Shown here in pieces: positions 1-9,001 of a DNA stretch of 64,000 bases. Each line of letters begins with the position of its first letter. The first letter of the stretch is position 1. The position numbers and the translations under genes are program-made. The notes beneath the pieces were generated by a model that saw nothing but the letters and a program-made list of their open reading frames with translations, did no database searches and was not told where the DNA came from. Origin of the DNA: Bacteroides sp. 51 (GTDB taxonomy: Bacteria > Bacteroidota > Bacteroidia > Bacteroidales > Bacteroidaceae); the NCBI RefSeq assembly GCF_010500965.1, contig NZ_QVMI01000017.1, forward strand, positions 1 through 64,000, written 5' to 3'.

Positions 1-36
1 ACACAAAATAAGGAGCATTATCAAAACTATTTATAT

Positions 37-2874
37 TTATACTCTTGAAAATGAGCTGGATTTATAAAAAGTTTGGATAATGAGAAGGTTTGGATAACAA
101 TTATTATTTTTTATCTTAGACAGTAATCCCTGACGGTTAGCCGGAGTAAAATCTTCTTTACCGGGATACAGTAATTTTGCTGTCGGGTATGCTTTACGAA
201 ATGTGTCTGCTATTTCGTGTACATTTGCTTTGAGTGCAATAATAAGCGGTTTTTGTACCAGTTCTAATCTTTTCATTTCATAAGCAGCCACGCACATAAC
301 CATTGTTTTGCCTGCGCCAACTTCGTGCCAGCATACACCACCGCCATTTTGTTTAATCATCCAAACAGCATCTTTTTGGGATGTATAGAGGTCGTTGTAT
401 GGGAACTGCTCCAAAGACAGTCCGGGAAATGTTTGTGCTGATCCGTCATAAGACGGTCGTACATAGCAATTAAACCGTTCGTTATACAGCCTTACCAGTT
501 CGTCTCGAACCTCAATCGGTTGATTGTCTAGCCACACATTAAACTTGCTTCTAATTTCCTGTATTTTAGTGGTCGCCTCTTGTATGGCTTCTTCATCGGG
601 TATCTTTATTTTTTCATTACCCCGAAATACATCTTTGGTAAATTCGGGAACCGTATCTTGCAAAGCATGTACAAATAAAGCTTCGCCGTTTAAGTTCCGA
701 ACAGAATATATCCTGTAAACAATTGGAGAATAACGACTAACAGAAACAATAAAAGTGTCGTTCACATCAAAATAATTAACGGTGGTTTCCGTTTCAAACA
801 GATGGGAGGCAAAGCGGGTGTAAATATCACAAGGCATCCAACGTTCGCCCAGGTTAAATTCAAGTTCTTCGTATGGGATAGGTTCGGGTATTACCTCTTC
901 AATGGCTTTTATTGCTGTTGTTGCCCATTCTTTTACTGGGCCGGACTGTTGAGGTAAGATTGTATACAGTTGTTTGCTCTTCTCTATTACATTTCCGGCA
1001 AGGAAACGCCCTTTTTCTTCCCAACATTGACAAATTGCATTGTAATATATTTCACCGTTTAGTGCTTCAATTATCTCATTCTCTGTTTGTTGGGCTGATT
1101 GGCATATATATTCCATGTTTACCCGTCCAAAATAGTTTAAGCTGCTTGCAAGGGCTTCCAAGGGAGTTAGAATGGTGTTTGTATCTACTTTCTTAAAGGC
1201 AACCGGTTCGTTCATTATATCAGCTTTAAAAACACTGTTCTCTACCTTTATCTCAATGCTAAACACTTCGCAACCCAAAGCATCTAACTGAATAAACTCT
1301 TTATTATCGTTTTGGTGGAATTGCCCCCATTTGGTTACAAAGGTGTCATAATAGGCATTTAATCTTTCCCGGAGTGAAGAAAATTCTTTTTTGTGCTTTA
1401 CTTCATTTTCAGATAGCAAAAAATAGTACTCTCTGATTTTAAAGTAATCGTTTGCCCTGTCTTTATTAATATCATTTATCATTATAGGAATAAAAGCCGG
1501 GATAGGATTGTCTTCAAACTGGTTGTTTTTTGTATAATGCAACGTTCCTAACTCTCCATTAAGCAGTACCAGTGTTCCCTCTCTCATGTAACTATGCAGC
1601 GTGTCTGTATAGGGTCTTTTTCCCTTTGGTTTCTCTTTTACAGGTTCAACTAACACTGTATCAAAAAGGTCAAATAGAGAAAACTGCACCTGTTTCTGAG
1701 CCGGATTTGCTCCGAAAAGATTTTTTCTGAAATAACGGTCGAATTCGGAAGTTAGTATATTAGAGAGAGCCAGTTGCATTTTCTGTTCTGTTCCGTTCCA
1801 AAGGTATTTGCGTACATATTTACCAAATTGGTTTTTGACAATCTTACTTTCAGTCGCCAGTGTATATTTAGGTTGAATAAGCAATTTATTCGCGCTCTCT
1901 GTTTTAGTGTTCGGGAAAGGTGTTATTTCTTTGGTTACATCCAAGAAAATTTGCTCCCTCGATGTCAAAATAGATTTATTGGAACGTTTTTGTAAGATTA
2001 TTAAATCGCTTCCTACTTCAATACCTGCGGTATTCATAAATAGACTATCAGGTAGCCGTAAAGCTGTGATAAGGTTGGTATTATAGGCAATAAATTCGCG
2101 TACAAATTTGTTCGATGGTGAATCAGCGACACCTCTTGAAGTAATAAATGCGAGAATACCCCCCTCGTTTAACAAAGATATAGCCTTGAAAAAGAAATAA
2201 TTATGTATTGTTTTAGTTGCCTGCATGTAAGAATCACCCATGCCAGAAAAATTAGCATCAAACACTTTCAGGTTGCCAAATGGGATGTTTGAAGCTATAA
2301 TGTCGAACGTTTGTTTCTCTGTCTCTTGCTGTATAATCGTTTCAAAACCGTCTATAAATACATTTGTATCAGGGTTCAAGGTTGATAAAATAAGTCCGGT
2401 AACATAATCTTTCTCAAAAGCGGTCTTTTGTATATTTTTAGGTGCAACGGGAAGAAAGCCACCGATACCTGCCGACGGTTCGAGAAAAGAGGTAAATGCA
2501 AGTTCGTTTTGTTTAAAAATGCGCTGAATATTGTCTCTAACGGCAGCAATAATAAATGCAGGCGTATAATAAGCAGTTAAAACTGAATTTTTAATGCTTT
2601 TGATTAATTCTTTATAGCGTTGGTTATCACCATTAACTCCGTTCAATAACGTTTCTTTTAGTTCCAGTAACGCCTGGCTGTTTTCATCGGATATTCCTGG
2701 TTGTATTCTATCGCAATCTAATAATAGAACGTTGTGATGCCCACCGAAACCGGTGTATTTCCGTAACAGGGATTGTTCCTCTTGTGTTGCTGTCCGTCCG
2801 TCTCTCCTGATGTTGAACGCTGTTGCAATCGCATGTGTATTGTTTACTAAAGATTCTAATTGATTGTAGCCCAT
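37..2874 (-). pseudogene. Truncated N6-adenine DNA methylase/helicase of a conjugative element
   Basis: This is the N-terminal half of the very large methylase-helicase protein carried by Bacteroidales conjugative and mobilisable elements. The methyltransferase part shows a SAM-binding motif (FLEPSAGIGGF, residues about 130-140) and the adenine-MTase motif IV variant NIPFG (about 196-200). A helicase Walker A (GAGKT, about 853-857) follows near the C-terminus. Family members are usually close to 2000 residues, so this 945-residue frame stops just after helicase motif I. The last family-like residues are around LLSKIKNNN (codons near plus positions 100-110); the final 20 or so residues look unrelated, so the gene was probably cut by a rearrangement near position 100 rather than by a point stop. 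Only 36 bases lie to the left, so I cannot see what joined it. The methylase part could still be made, but the helicase cannot. Confidence 0.75.
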
Positions 2875-3671
2875 AATTTTAATATTTTATTTTCCCTATC
2901 GTTCAGTCTTTCGACCTGCGAGAGATTATTTTTCTGCTTTTAAGGGAGCAGAAGACAAATGGTCAAGGCTGATGTGTGAAATACGCTCGAACTTGTGAGA
3001 GGAAGATTTTGCACAATCACTCGCGGCTATCAGCCGGCATTGACGTGGTTGGATTCGGTGAGTTATCTTTGCTGAAAAATGATTCACAAGCAGTTCGGAC
3101 AGGTAATATCGCTGTGGCTTTATAGAAAAGGAAGATGAATTATCGGAACATATAAGTGGAAGATGAAAAATCATTTGAAATGATTTGCTATAATGGGGGA
3201 GAGATAAGGCTTGGGTGGGTAAACAATGAAGTCTGCCAGGGCAAACAAGAAAAGCGGCTTGTTCCGGCATCGACGGGCTGGTTTGTTTCGATTCATCGAA
3301 ACTCCTGCGTTATGATGCAAGGAATGTGCCGCTGTTTGCCTTTTTCTGAATATGACTGACCAAAGGGAAGTGGTATTTAGAAACAGATAATCCTACCTAT
3401 TTTGGGAGGGGAGCCTATATAAGAAGAAAATATGAGAGTATAATTGGAAGAAAGCTTGGTGTATTAAATTCTGTTTGCTTTCCAAAATAAAGATACACTC
3501 ATTGGTGTTTTATGATCACAAAATTTGATTTAGCGGTTATAAATGTATAAATGGAAGAATCTGATAATAGATAAAAAGGGATGGCTCAGCAGTTATAACA
3601 GGGAAAAGAAGAATGCAATGAGAAAAAGAAAAGCGACTTGAAAGCCGCTTTTCCTTGAGAGAAACCAAGAA
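2875..3671. other. Intergenic stretch in the mobile element, no convincing gene
   Basis: Nearly 800 bases lie between the methylase-helicase start and the SSB stop. The open frames here (2926-3270 minus, 3156-3359 plus) have low-complexity, proline/leucine/cysteine-rich translations and overlap each other, so I do not call them. The only clear signal is the SSB terminator at its right end. Confidence 0.5.
3622..3653 (-). terminator. Intrinsic terminator of the SSB gene
   Basis: A hairpin (AAAAGCG ... CGCTTTT with an inner CTT/AAG pairing, 3629-3652) is followed on the minus strand by a T-rich run. It begins about 20 bases after the SSB stop codon. Confidence 0.7.
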
Positions 3672-4046
3672 TCATTTCTTGGCTTTCTTAGATGTAGGCT
3701 TCTGCTCTGCAGGAACTTCATCTTTTTCCGGGGTGGCAAAAAACTCGCTGGCAACCATTACTATGCGACTACGCTTGCCTTTGTCATCACTCCATTCTTC
3801 AGGTTTGAAATAGCCGCGAACGGTTATCATCTGTCCCTTTTTCAATAGTTCAAAGGATGCGCTTTCGTTTTTGCGCCAAACCTCTACAGCCATGAAAGCT
3901 GATACTCTTTTGGATTCTTTGCCAACGGTCTCTGTTCGACCAACTGCTAGGGAGAATTTTGCGACACTTGCGGAAGTGAATTGACGGATTTCAGCATCCT
4001 TACCAATGAAACCTGTAACTGCGAATGAATTTTCAATCTTTTTCAT
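3672..4046 (-). CDS. ssb: Single-stranded DNA-binding protein of a mobile element
   Basis: This 124-residue protein has an OB-fold SSB pattern: MKKIENSFAVTGFIGKDAEIR at the N-terminus, then the strand pattern VAKFSLAVGR and the central KKGQMITVRGYFKPEEW. The C-terminus is lysine-rich and lacks the acidic DDDIPF-type tail of the housekeeping SSB, as is typical for plasmid and conjugative-transposon SSB-like proteins. Such proteins coat single-stranded DNA during transfer or replication. It stands alone between two long intergenic stretches with its own terminator. The assignment to the SSB family is firm; the transfer role is inferred from the neighbours. Confidence 0.85.
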   Translation of the reverse strand: MKKIENSFAVTGFIGKDAEIRQFTSASVAKFSLAVGRTETVGKESKRVSAFMAVEVWRKNESASFELLKKGQMITVRGYFKPEEWSDDKGKRSRIVMVASEFFATPEKDEVPAEQKPTSKKAKK

Positions 4047-4080
4047 AACAATAATTTTTAGAAGTTATACAATCAATTTT

Positions 4081-4223
4081 TATAATGCTCCAAGATATTG
4101 CAAGCATAGGGCAGCACCAAGGATAGCGGTTCAATACTCTTTTTATTAAAAAGGAAGATTGTGCCGATACGCCATTGGTCAGAATGAAATGTCCCGTAAC
4201 CGCCATAGCGGTGCTGCATTATA
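4081..4223. repeat. Nested inverted repeat upstream of the SSB gene
   Basis: Two nested pairs of inverted repeats occupy this non-coding stretch. The outer pair is TATAATGC (4081-4088) with GCATTATA (4216-4223). The inner pair is GCAGCACC...AGCGGTT (4111-4131) with AACCGCC...GGTGCTGC (4198-4217), matching at the ends with a 6-base mismatched centre. It could be a transfer or replication origin, or a regulatory structure. No gene is called in the whole gap 4047-4735. Confidence 0.5.
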
Positions 4224-4684
4224 GCTTTGCATTAAGAAAAATGATGTGACTTCGCTCAAAATGCAGTGGTGAGGCAGGGTTGAAATATTGTAGTGGGGGT
4301 TGATAAAGGAGTGCTATCCGCTCATATCGACAAGTGAAAAATCTACTTGTGGTCAAACGATAGCCTATACAGCAAAGAAACCCACTATCAGCCAGATGTG
4401 GTGGTTGCATGAACGGCTTTCTAATGGCGCATCGGTCTATTGATGGACAGATGATATTGCATATATGAGGTCGTAATGAAGACTGGATTGTGATACAAAT
4501 ACGTCTTGTAATGGGCTTGACGACTATTACCTCCCATGAAAAGATGATGCAAGAGAAATCCTTTCGAGAATGTTTGTTTTATATTTCTATAAAGTGGCAT
4601 GATCGCAATTTGCGAATGAGAACAGATATAAATGGATAACCCGAAGGGCAGAAAGCTGGTATAAGAGGGTGCGGCTGCTGCAAG

Positions 4685-4716
4685 ACTCCCACCCAGACTT
4701 TCGTATGGGCGGGAGT
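4685..4716 (-). terminator. GC-rich hairpin after the 134-residue gene
   Basis: ACTCCCACCC (4685-4694) pairs with GGGCGGGAGT (4707-4716) with one mismatch. It lies about 20 bases past the stop codon of the minus-strand gene ending at 4736. There is no clear T run, so it may be a weak or factor-assisted terminator. Confidence 0.4.
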
Positions 4717-4735
4717 GTGGATTCTATATTCATTT

Positions 4736-5140
4736 TTACATATCCTCTTCTTTTGACAATTTATATCTTCCATACTCATCAAATGTTTCTTTGATAGTAT
4801 TTGATAAATCGTCAAACCTCAAAGGTGTTATCTTAGCAAAATACTGTATTCCATTTGTAGGATAGCAACAATTGGTTACTAGTCTACAAGGATTGCCAAA
4901 AAGATAATGGAGTTGGAATTTATCGTCTGAGCGAACTTGGAAGTGTTTTGATAAGATTTCCAATGCTTTGTTGCCTTTCTCAATTGCTTCTTCCAACGTC
5001 TCAAAGATGCCAATCGTAATTGTCTTATTACGACATACACTGTTAGTTACATCTTCTGGTTGGCCATGATAGCGAAACTCGATTGTTAATAACTCCTTTT
5101 GCGTATTTATTATATTTATTATTGCTGTATTCATTTTCAT
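4736..5140 (-). CDS. Hypothetical protein of the mobile element (134 aa)
   Basis: I do not recognise a domain. The 134-residue protein is mixed in composition, soluble, with no signal peptide or membrane segment. It contains a regular helix (FETLEEAIEKGNKALEILS, about residues 46-64) and two Cys-containing segments. Its start MKMNTAI follows directly after the small gene at 5147-5323, leaving 6 bases between them, so the two are probably co-transcribed. Similar small cargo proteins sit near the ends of Bacteroidales integrative elements. Coding is supported by length, sensible composition and tight spacing. Confidence 0.6.
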   Translation of the reverse strand: MKMNTAIINIINTQKELLTIEFRYHGQPEDVTNSVCRNKTITIGIFETLEEAIEKGNKALEILSKHFQVRSDDKFQLHYLFGNPCRLVTNCCYPTNGIQYFAKITPLRFDDLSNTIKETFDEYGRYKLSKEEDM

Positions 5141-5146
5141 CAGATT

Positions 5147-5323
5147 TTAATCATAAATAATCACTTCGTCACGATAAACTACAATCTCTTTGCCATTAGT
5201 GAGGTGAACCACCAATTCTATTCCATAATCGCCAACCACAGTTCCATTACTGCAACCTCTGTATGGAACAACTAAAGAGCAATAAGAACCAATGATTTCT
5301 GTCGATTCTTCATATTCGTACAT
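5147..5323 (-). CDS. Small hypothetical protein (58 aa)
   Basis: This short frame begins MYEYEESTEIIG and ends RDEVIIYD. It has an alternating hydrophobic pattern (TVVGDYGIELVVHLTNGKEIVVYRD in outline) that suggests a small beta-sheet protein. It ends 6 bases before the start of the downstream 134-residue gene and begins 34 bases after the stop of the upstream 108-residue gene, so the three fit one minus-strand operon 5684 to 4736. The function is unknown. Confidence 0.55.
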   Translation of the reverse strand: MYEYEESTEIIGSYCSLVVPYRGCSNGTVVGDYGIELVVHLTNGKEIVVYRDEVIIYD

Positions 5324-5357
5324 ATCATATAATTTAAAAGTTAATACCTGTTTTATA

Positions 5358-5684
5358 TCAAATTAGCTCAACGATTTCATCGATTACCCCATGAAGAATG
5401 CTTCTTAAAGCTGTTTTATCAACTGCATAATATTCAGAGATATGTCCGAACTGCTTTACCCAATAAAGATGAACTACATCAGTAAAATCAAATCTCCATC
5501 CCCTAAGCGGTATTCCTCGTCGGAAGTAGGTATTACCATTAATGGCTTCTGTGAGCCAATTCTTTTCTGTACGATTCAATTTTCCACCTTTGTTCAGATG
5601 TTCCCGAAGCTGATAAGCTTTACTGTCTTGGAGTGCTGATAACTCCGGCACTTCCCAATTCACAAATTTTGTTGCAATCTCCAT
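5358..5684 (-). CDS. Conserved hypothetical mobile-element protein (108 aa)
   Basis: The protein is soluble and basic, beginning MEIATKFVNWEVPELSALQDSKAYQLREHL. It carries aromatic patches (RGWRFDFTDVVHLYWVKQFGHISEYYAVDK, in pieces). I recall proteins of this look as unnamed cargo in Bacteroidales conjugative transposons, but I cannot name a family. It is the first gene of the small operon nearest the element end. No nuclease, toxin or DNA-binding motif is obvious. Confidence 0.6.
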   Translation of the reverse strand: MEIATKFVNWEVPELSALQDSKAYQLREHLNKGGKLNRTEKNWLTEAINGNTYFRRGIPLRGWRFDFTDVVHLYWVKQFGHISEYYAVDKTALRSILHGVIDEIVELI

Positions 5685-5754
5685 AATTCAATTTTTTATT
5701 TGTCCCCTTTCGTTGAACCAACTACTTGAGGCTTGTTATGTATTTTGTTGCCAA

Positions 5755-6124
5755 CAAAGGTGTTTCAATTCAATATACAAGGTTTTCCGATTCAAATACT
5801 ACCACCATATAATGGTGGATGGAGATTGGGATAGGAAACACAAAGGTTTGACCTTGCAAGAATAGAATTGAAACTTCTACCTTTGCAACTAAAATCAGTT
5901 ACAAGGCCACAAGAGATGAATCAAGACGAGTAAGCGTAAAACAAGAAAGGCTATTTTGCTTTCCAAAAAAGAAAGCAGTACAAAAGGTCAAATACAAGTT
6001 TACTTCGGTCCTTGTATGATATATGCAAGAGGTAACTAAACTTGTTTTTTTAAACCTCTTTGAATAGTCATCAAAATTAGTTTAATTTGGTCCTTGTATA
6101 ATATATGCAAGAGGCAACTAAACT
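5755..6124. repeat. Repeat cluster near the end of the integrated element
   Basis: The gap 5685-6318 has no gene but is full of repeats. An imperfect inverted pair carries CAAAGGT and GTTTCAATTC: about 5755-5771 facing 5866-5886. An imperfect 45-base direct repeat occurs at about 5998-6042 and 6079-6124, with shared core GGTCCTTGTAT and TATATGCAAGAGG; each copy is bounded by AGTTTA and TAAACT. Clustered sites of this kind are typical of recombinase or excisionase binding arms beside an attachment site. That role is inference. Confidence 0.5.
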
Positions 6125-6241
6125 CTTTTTAGGCAAAAAAAAGGGGAACGTAAGGAATGATATCGGGTTAGAGGAGAGGGGTAATCAAATCAGCTTCAGA
6201 TATGTTTTTTTGGAAAGCAAAAAATAGAATCAAAAAAATCT

Positions 6242-6261
6242 GTGGTGCAAGCGTGGTGCAA
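6242..6261. repeat. Direct repeat GTGGTGCAA near the tRNA-Lys 3' end
   Basis: GTGGTGCAA is found twice, at 6242-6250 and 6253-6261, 58 bases from the tRNA 3' end. It could be an arm site of the element's integrase. No integrase gene is in this part of the window. Confidence 0.35.
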
Positions 6262-6318
6262 AGTTTTAAAAAGAGAAACGCAAGAAGTTGATAATCAGCT
6301 ACTTGCGTTTTCTTTCTG

Positions 6319-6391
6319 TGATCCGCCTGGGGCTCGAACCCAGGACCCCAACATTAAAAGTGTTGTGCTCTACCTGCTGAGCTAGCGAATC
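6319..6391 (-). tRNA. tRNA-Lys (anticodon TTT)
   Basis: On the minus strand the acceptor stem GATTCGC/GCGGATC pairs over 7 bases (one G-T). The D arm (TAGCTCAGC...GAGCA), the anticodon loop CTTTTAA and the T arm (GGTTCGAGCC) are all in place. The discriminator base is A and CCA is not encoded. The gene is intact. Its 3' side faces the mobile-element region, which fits use of the tRNA 3' end as an integration target. Confidence 0.95.
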
Positions 6392-6471
6392 AATCCTTTA
6401 TTGCTGTTAAGCGGGTGCAAAGATAGAGACATTTACTTAAAATCCAATAAAAAATGATAGAAAAGTTCGAA

Positions 6472-7614
6472 TTATTTTTCTTCTTCCACTTCTTCTTCTT
6501 GATTCTCAGAAGGTTGTGGCTCTCCTGTCGTTATTCTCTCATGACCAAGTATAAAACGCTGGTAGTAAGAAATGATAAGAGTGGTCAGAGGTAAAGCAAT
6601 GATCAATCCTACAAATCCCATTAAAGCCCCCCAAATAGATAAAGATAGTAAAATGATAGCAGGGTTGAGTCCGGTGATCTTTCCCATAATTTTAGGTACG
6701 ATAAAACCATCCTGTATGATTTGGACAACGACAAAAACTGCAGTTGCCGAAAGTATGATAATCCAGAAGTTTTGTCCCGTGTCGGCAGCTTTTAGCATAG
6801 CCAACAATATGGTAGGTGCAAACGCCACTATCTGTAAATAGGGGACCAGGTTCAGTATGCCGACAAAAATTCCCAAACCAATAGCCAATGGAAAGTCGAT
6901 GATAAGAAAGCCTATACAGAAAAGAATGCCCACACAAAAAGCTACCAAGGCTTGTCCACGGAAATATTTATTCATACCCTCTTCAACATCTGTTAAAAGG
7001 TTTTCTGCAAACTGACGGTATTTAACAGGAATCAACTTGCTCCAGCCTTTAGATATCGCTTCATAGTCAAGAAGAATAAATATAATGTATAGCAGGATAA
7101 TAAAAGATGCAAAGATACTGAAGAGAACATTGATTGACCCCGAAAGTAGCCTCCAGAAACGTGGTGCAAGTTCTCTGATGGCTTTGCTTATGTTCTCATA
7201 ATTTAATGATTCATTCAAGGCATTTACATCAATGTTTTCTTGAATGAACTCCGATAAACTTTTGGGTACCGTTGTTGTATTGACCTCGGCTCCGTTGGTA
7301 AAATAAATATAAAGTAAATCTTTTACCTTGCCGAATTCTTCAATCATTGGCGGTATAAGAAGATAGAAAAGTGTTGTTCCGATAATGCTTAGGGTAAACA
7401 AGGCGCAAAATATGGATAAAACCCGATTCCTGAAACGCAACTTATACTGAAAGAACTTCACTAATGGATATACAAGATATGCCACAAGGCAAGCTATAAA
7501 GAATGGAAGAAGCACCTCGCTGAGGTGATTGATCAACACCAAAATACCAATAACGACAGCAAGACCGAAGATAAAACGTATAAAGCTGTCGAATGTGATT
7601 TTATTTTCGAACAT
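6472..7614 (-). CDS. AI-2E family (PerM/YdiK-like) membrane transporter
   Basis: This is a 380-residue integral membrane protein of the AI-2E/PerM family. It has paired N-terminal membrane segments (about residues 10-60), one at 65-90, a soluble extracytoplasmic stretch (about 95-145), then five more segments including the family-typical glycine-rich block (AIGLGIFVGILNLVPYLQ) and the last segment GFVGLIIALPLTTLIISYYQR. The tail is strongly acidic. Members include quorum-signal exporters and sodium/proton antiporters, so the substrate is open. It lies 37 bases after tdk on the same strand with no promoter box of its own seen, so the two are probably co-transcribed. Confidence 0.85.
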   Translation of the reverse strand: MFENKITFDSFIRFIFGLAVVIGILVLINHLSEVLLPFFIACLVAYLVYPLVKFFQYKLRFRNRVLSIFCALFTLSIIGTTLFYLLIPPMIEEFGKVKDLLYIYFTNGAEVNTTTVPKSLSEFIQENIDVNALNESLNYENISKAIRELAPRFWRLLSGSINVLFSIFASFIILLYIIFILLDYEAISKGWSKLIPVKYRQFAENLLTDVEEGMNKYFRGQALVAFCVGILFCIGFLIIDFPLAIGLGIFVGILNLVPYLQIVAFAPTILLAMLKAADTGQNFWIIILSATAVFVVVQIIQDGFIVPKIMGKITGLNPAIILLSLSIWGALMGFVGLIIALPLTTLIISYYQRFILGHERITTGEPQPSENQEEEVEEEK

Positions 7615-7651
7615 AACAATAAAAAGGTTAGGATTAATTATGTCTTGAATG

Positions 7652-8245
7652 CTATTTCTTGTCTTCCTTTATGGCTTCCGAATAACAACTTCTACACAAT
7701 GGCTCATACTGTTCTGTTTCACCCAATAAAAACTGTTTGTCATTTTTTACAGTACGATGTGAGAAATTGGCAAGATTGCCACATTTAACGCAAATAGCGT
7801 GCACTTTAGATACCTCTTCGGCAATGGCGCATAACCCTGGCATAGGACCGAATGGAGTACCTTTGAAGTCCATGTCAAGCCCAGCCACAATAACCCGTAT
7901 GCCATTATTGGCTAGTTCATTGCATACATCAACCAACCCCATGTCAAAGAATTGGGCTTCGTCAATGCCAACCACATCAATTTCAGAGGTAAAAAGTAAA
8001 ATACTGGCAGAAGAATCTACCGGAGTAGAAGCTATGGCATTACTGTCATGGGATACCACCTCTTGCTCCGAATACCGCGTGTCGACAGCCGGTTTAAAGA
8101 TCTCGACACGCTGTTTGGCAAATTTAGCCCGCTTTAAGCGGCGAATCAGTTCCTCGGTCTTACCCGAAAACATGGAACCGCAAATAACCTCGATCCTTCC
8201 TCGTCTGTTCGTTTCCCTAGGATTGTCTTCTGAGTATAATACCAT
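7652..8245 (-). CDS. tdk: Thymidine kinase
   Basis: Thymidine kinase phosphorylates thymidine to dTMP with ATP in the pyrimidine salvage pathway. The protein shows the P-loop GSMFSGKT (residues 23-30), the acidic DEAQFFD motif, the lasso region and four zinc-binding cysteines in two CxxC pairs (CVKC, CRSC). Length (197 aa) fits the family. I chose the ATG at 8243-8245 (MVLYSEDNP): a longer frame reaches 8299, but the Bacteroidales -7 box at 8269-8276 lies inside that extension, and the family begins here. The AI-2E transporter gene follows. Confidence 0.95.
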   Translation of the reverse strand: MVLYSEDNPRETNRRGRIEVICGSMFSGKTEELIRRLKRAKFAKQRVEIFKPAVDTRYSEQEVVSHDSNAIASTPVDSSASILLFTSEIDVVGIDEAQFFDMGLVDVCNELANNGIRVIVAGLDMDFKGTPFGPMPGLCAIAEEVSKVHAICVKCGNLANFSHRTVKNDKQFLLGETEQYEPLCRSCYSEAIKEDKK

Positions 8246-8268
8246 GTATATGCTATTTTTATATCCAA

Positions 8269-8276
8269 CAAAAGTA
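8269..8276 (-). promoter_or_regulatory. -7 promoter box of tdk
   Basis: On the minus strand the sequence is TACTTTTG, a match to the Bacteroidetes -7 consensus TAnnTTTG, 23 bases before the tdk ATG. The -33 box (TCTTG) is a partial match. Confidence 0.55.
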
Positions 8277-8348
8277 ATATATCCGGGGTAAACCTGCAAG
8301 AACTGTTAAATAATTGGGGCTATTTAACAAACAACTCCTATTTATTTA

Positions 8349-8356
8349 TACATTTG
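8349..8356 (+). promoter_or_regulatory. -7 promoter box of the conserved gene at 8415
   Basis: TACATTTG matches TAnnTTTG. It sits in the short divergent region between tdk and the plus-strand gene cluster. Confidence 0.5.
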
Positions 8357-8414
8357 CATTCATAAACCTTGGTATAGCAGGTTGTGGTACGTTGCCGCTA
8401 AAAGCATTTTACAT

Positions 8415-8990
8415 ATGCAGAAAGAAAAAATAGACGATCTGGAAATAGACTTAAAAGAACTAAAGTTTCTTTTAGAAAAAATAAGCAAAGAACCCATATT
8501 TGCACGTTCTGCAATGCGGTTAATTGATTTGATGAAGGAACGTTTGGATGAAATAAAAAGTGAACTGGAACAGCCGGTAGTAAAGCTTGAGAGTGCTCTT
8601 GCTGAAGAGAATACGGAATATATACCGAAAGAAGAATCCGTAGTCCTTGAAGAAACAATAGTAATAACTCCCGAAATCATAGAAATAAAAGTTGAACCCC
8701 AAACCGAAGATGATGCATCAGATAATAATGTAACATCTGCGATCGTTCTGGGTGAACAACTTCGTCCGGCTCTTGAACTAAGCAAGGGTTTGAGCCTGAA
8801 TGATACTTTTCGTTTTTCCCGCGAGCTTTTCGGTGATGATAAAGACAAGATGAATAAAATTCTGCAAGAGATAAGTACAATGAACTCACTCGCTGAAGTC
8901 CTGTCTTATCTTTCAACACAAATAAAATGGGATGAAGAAAATGATGCAACCAAAGATTTCATTGAACTTCTGAAAAAATATTTTGTTTAA
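8415..8990 (+). CDS. Conserved hypothetical coiled protein
   Basis: The function is not known to me. The 191-residue protein begins with a charged helical region (MQKEKIDDLEIDLKELKFLLEK) and has an acidic, valine-rich linker (about residues 55-110). Its C-terminal half (SLNDTFRFSRELFGDDKDKMNKIL onward, in pieces) is the conserved part. It has no signal peptide. A longer frame starts at 8382 (MWYVAAKSILH), but those 11 residues look non-native, so I favour 8415. It is 11 bases upstream of rsmI and likely shares its transcript. Confidence 0.65.
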   Translation: MQKEKIDDLEIDLKELKFLLEKISKEPIFARSAMRLIDLMKERLDEIKSELEQPVVKLESALAEENTEYIPKEESVVLEETIVITPEIIEIKVEPQTEDDASDNNVTSAIVLGEQLRPALELSKGLSLNDTFRFSRELFGDDKDKMNKILQEISTMNSLAEVLSYLSTQIKWDEENDATKDFIELLKKYFV

Positions 8991-9001
8991 TATACGAACT
9001 T

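Noticed and set aside
2926-3270. A 114-codon minus-strand frame in the mobile element
   Set aside because: The translation is low-complexity and not protein-like, and it overlaps an opposite-strand frame of equal quality.
4219-4815. Two short minus-strand frames (4219-4410, 4579-4815)
   Set aside because: The first covers part of the nested inverted repeat and the second overlaps the better 134-residue gene and the GC-rich hairpin; neither looks like a protein.
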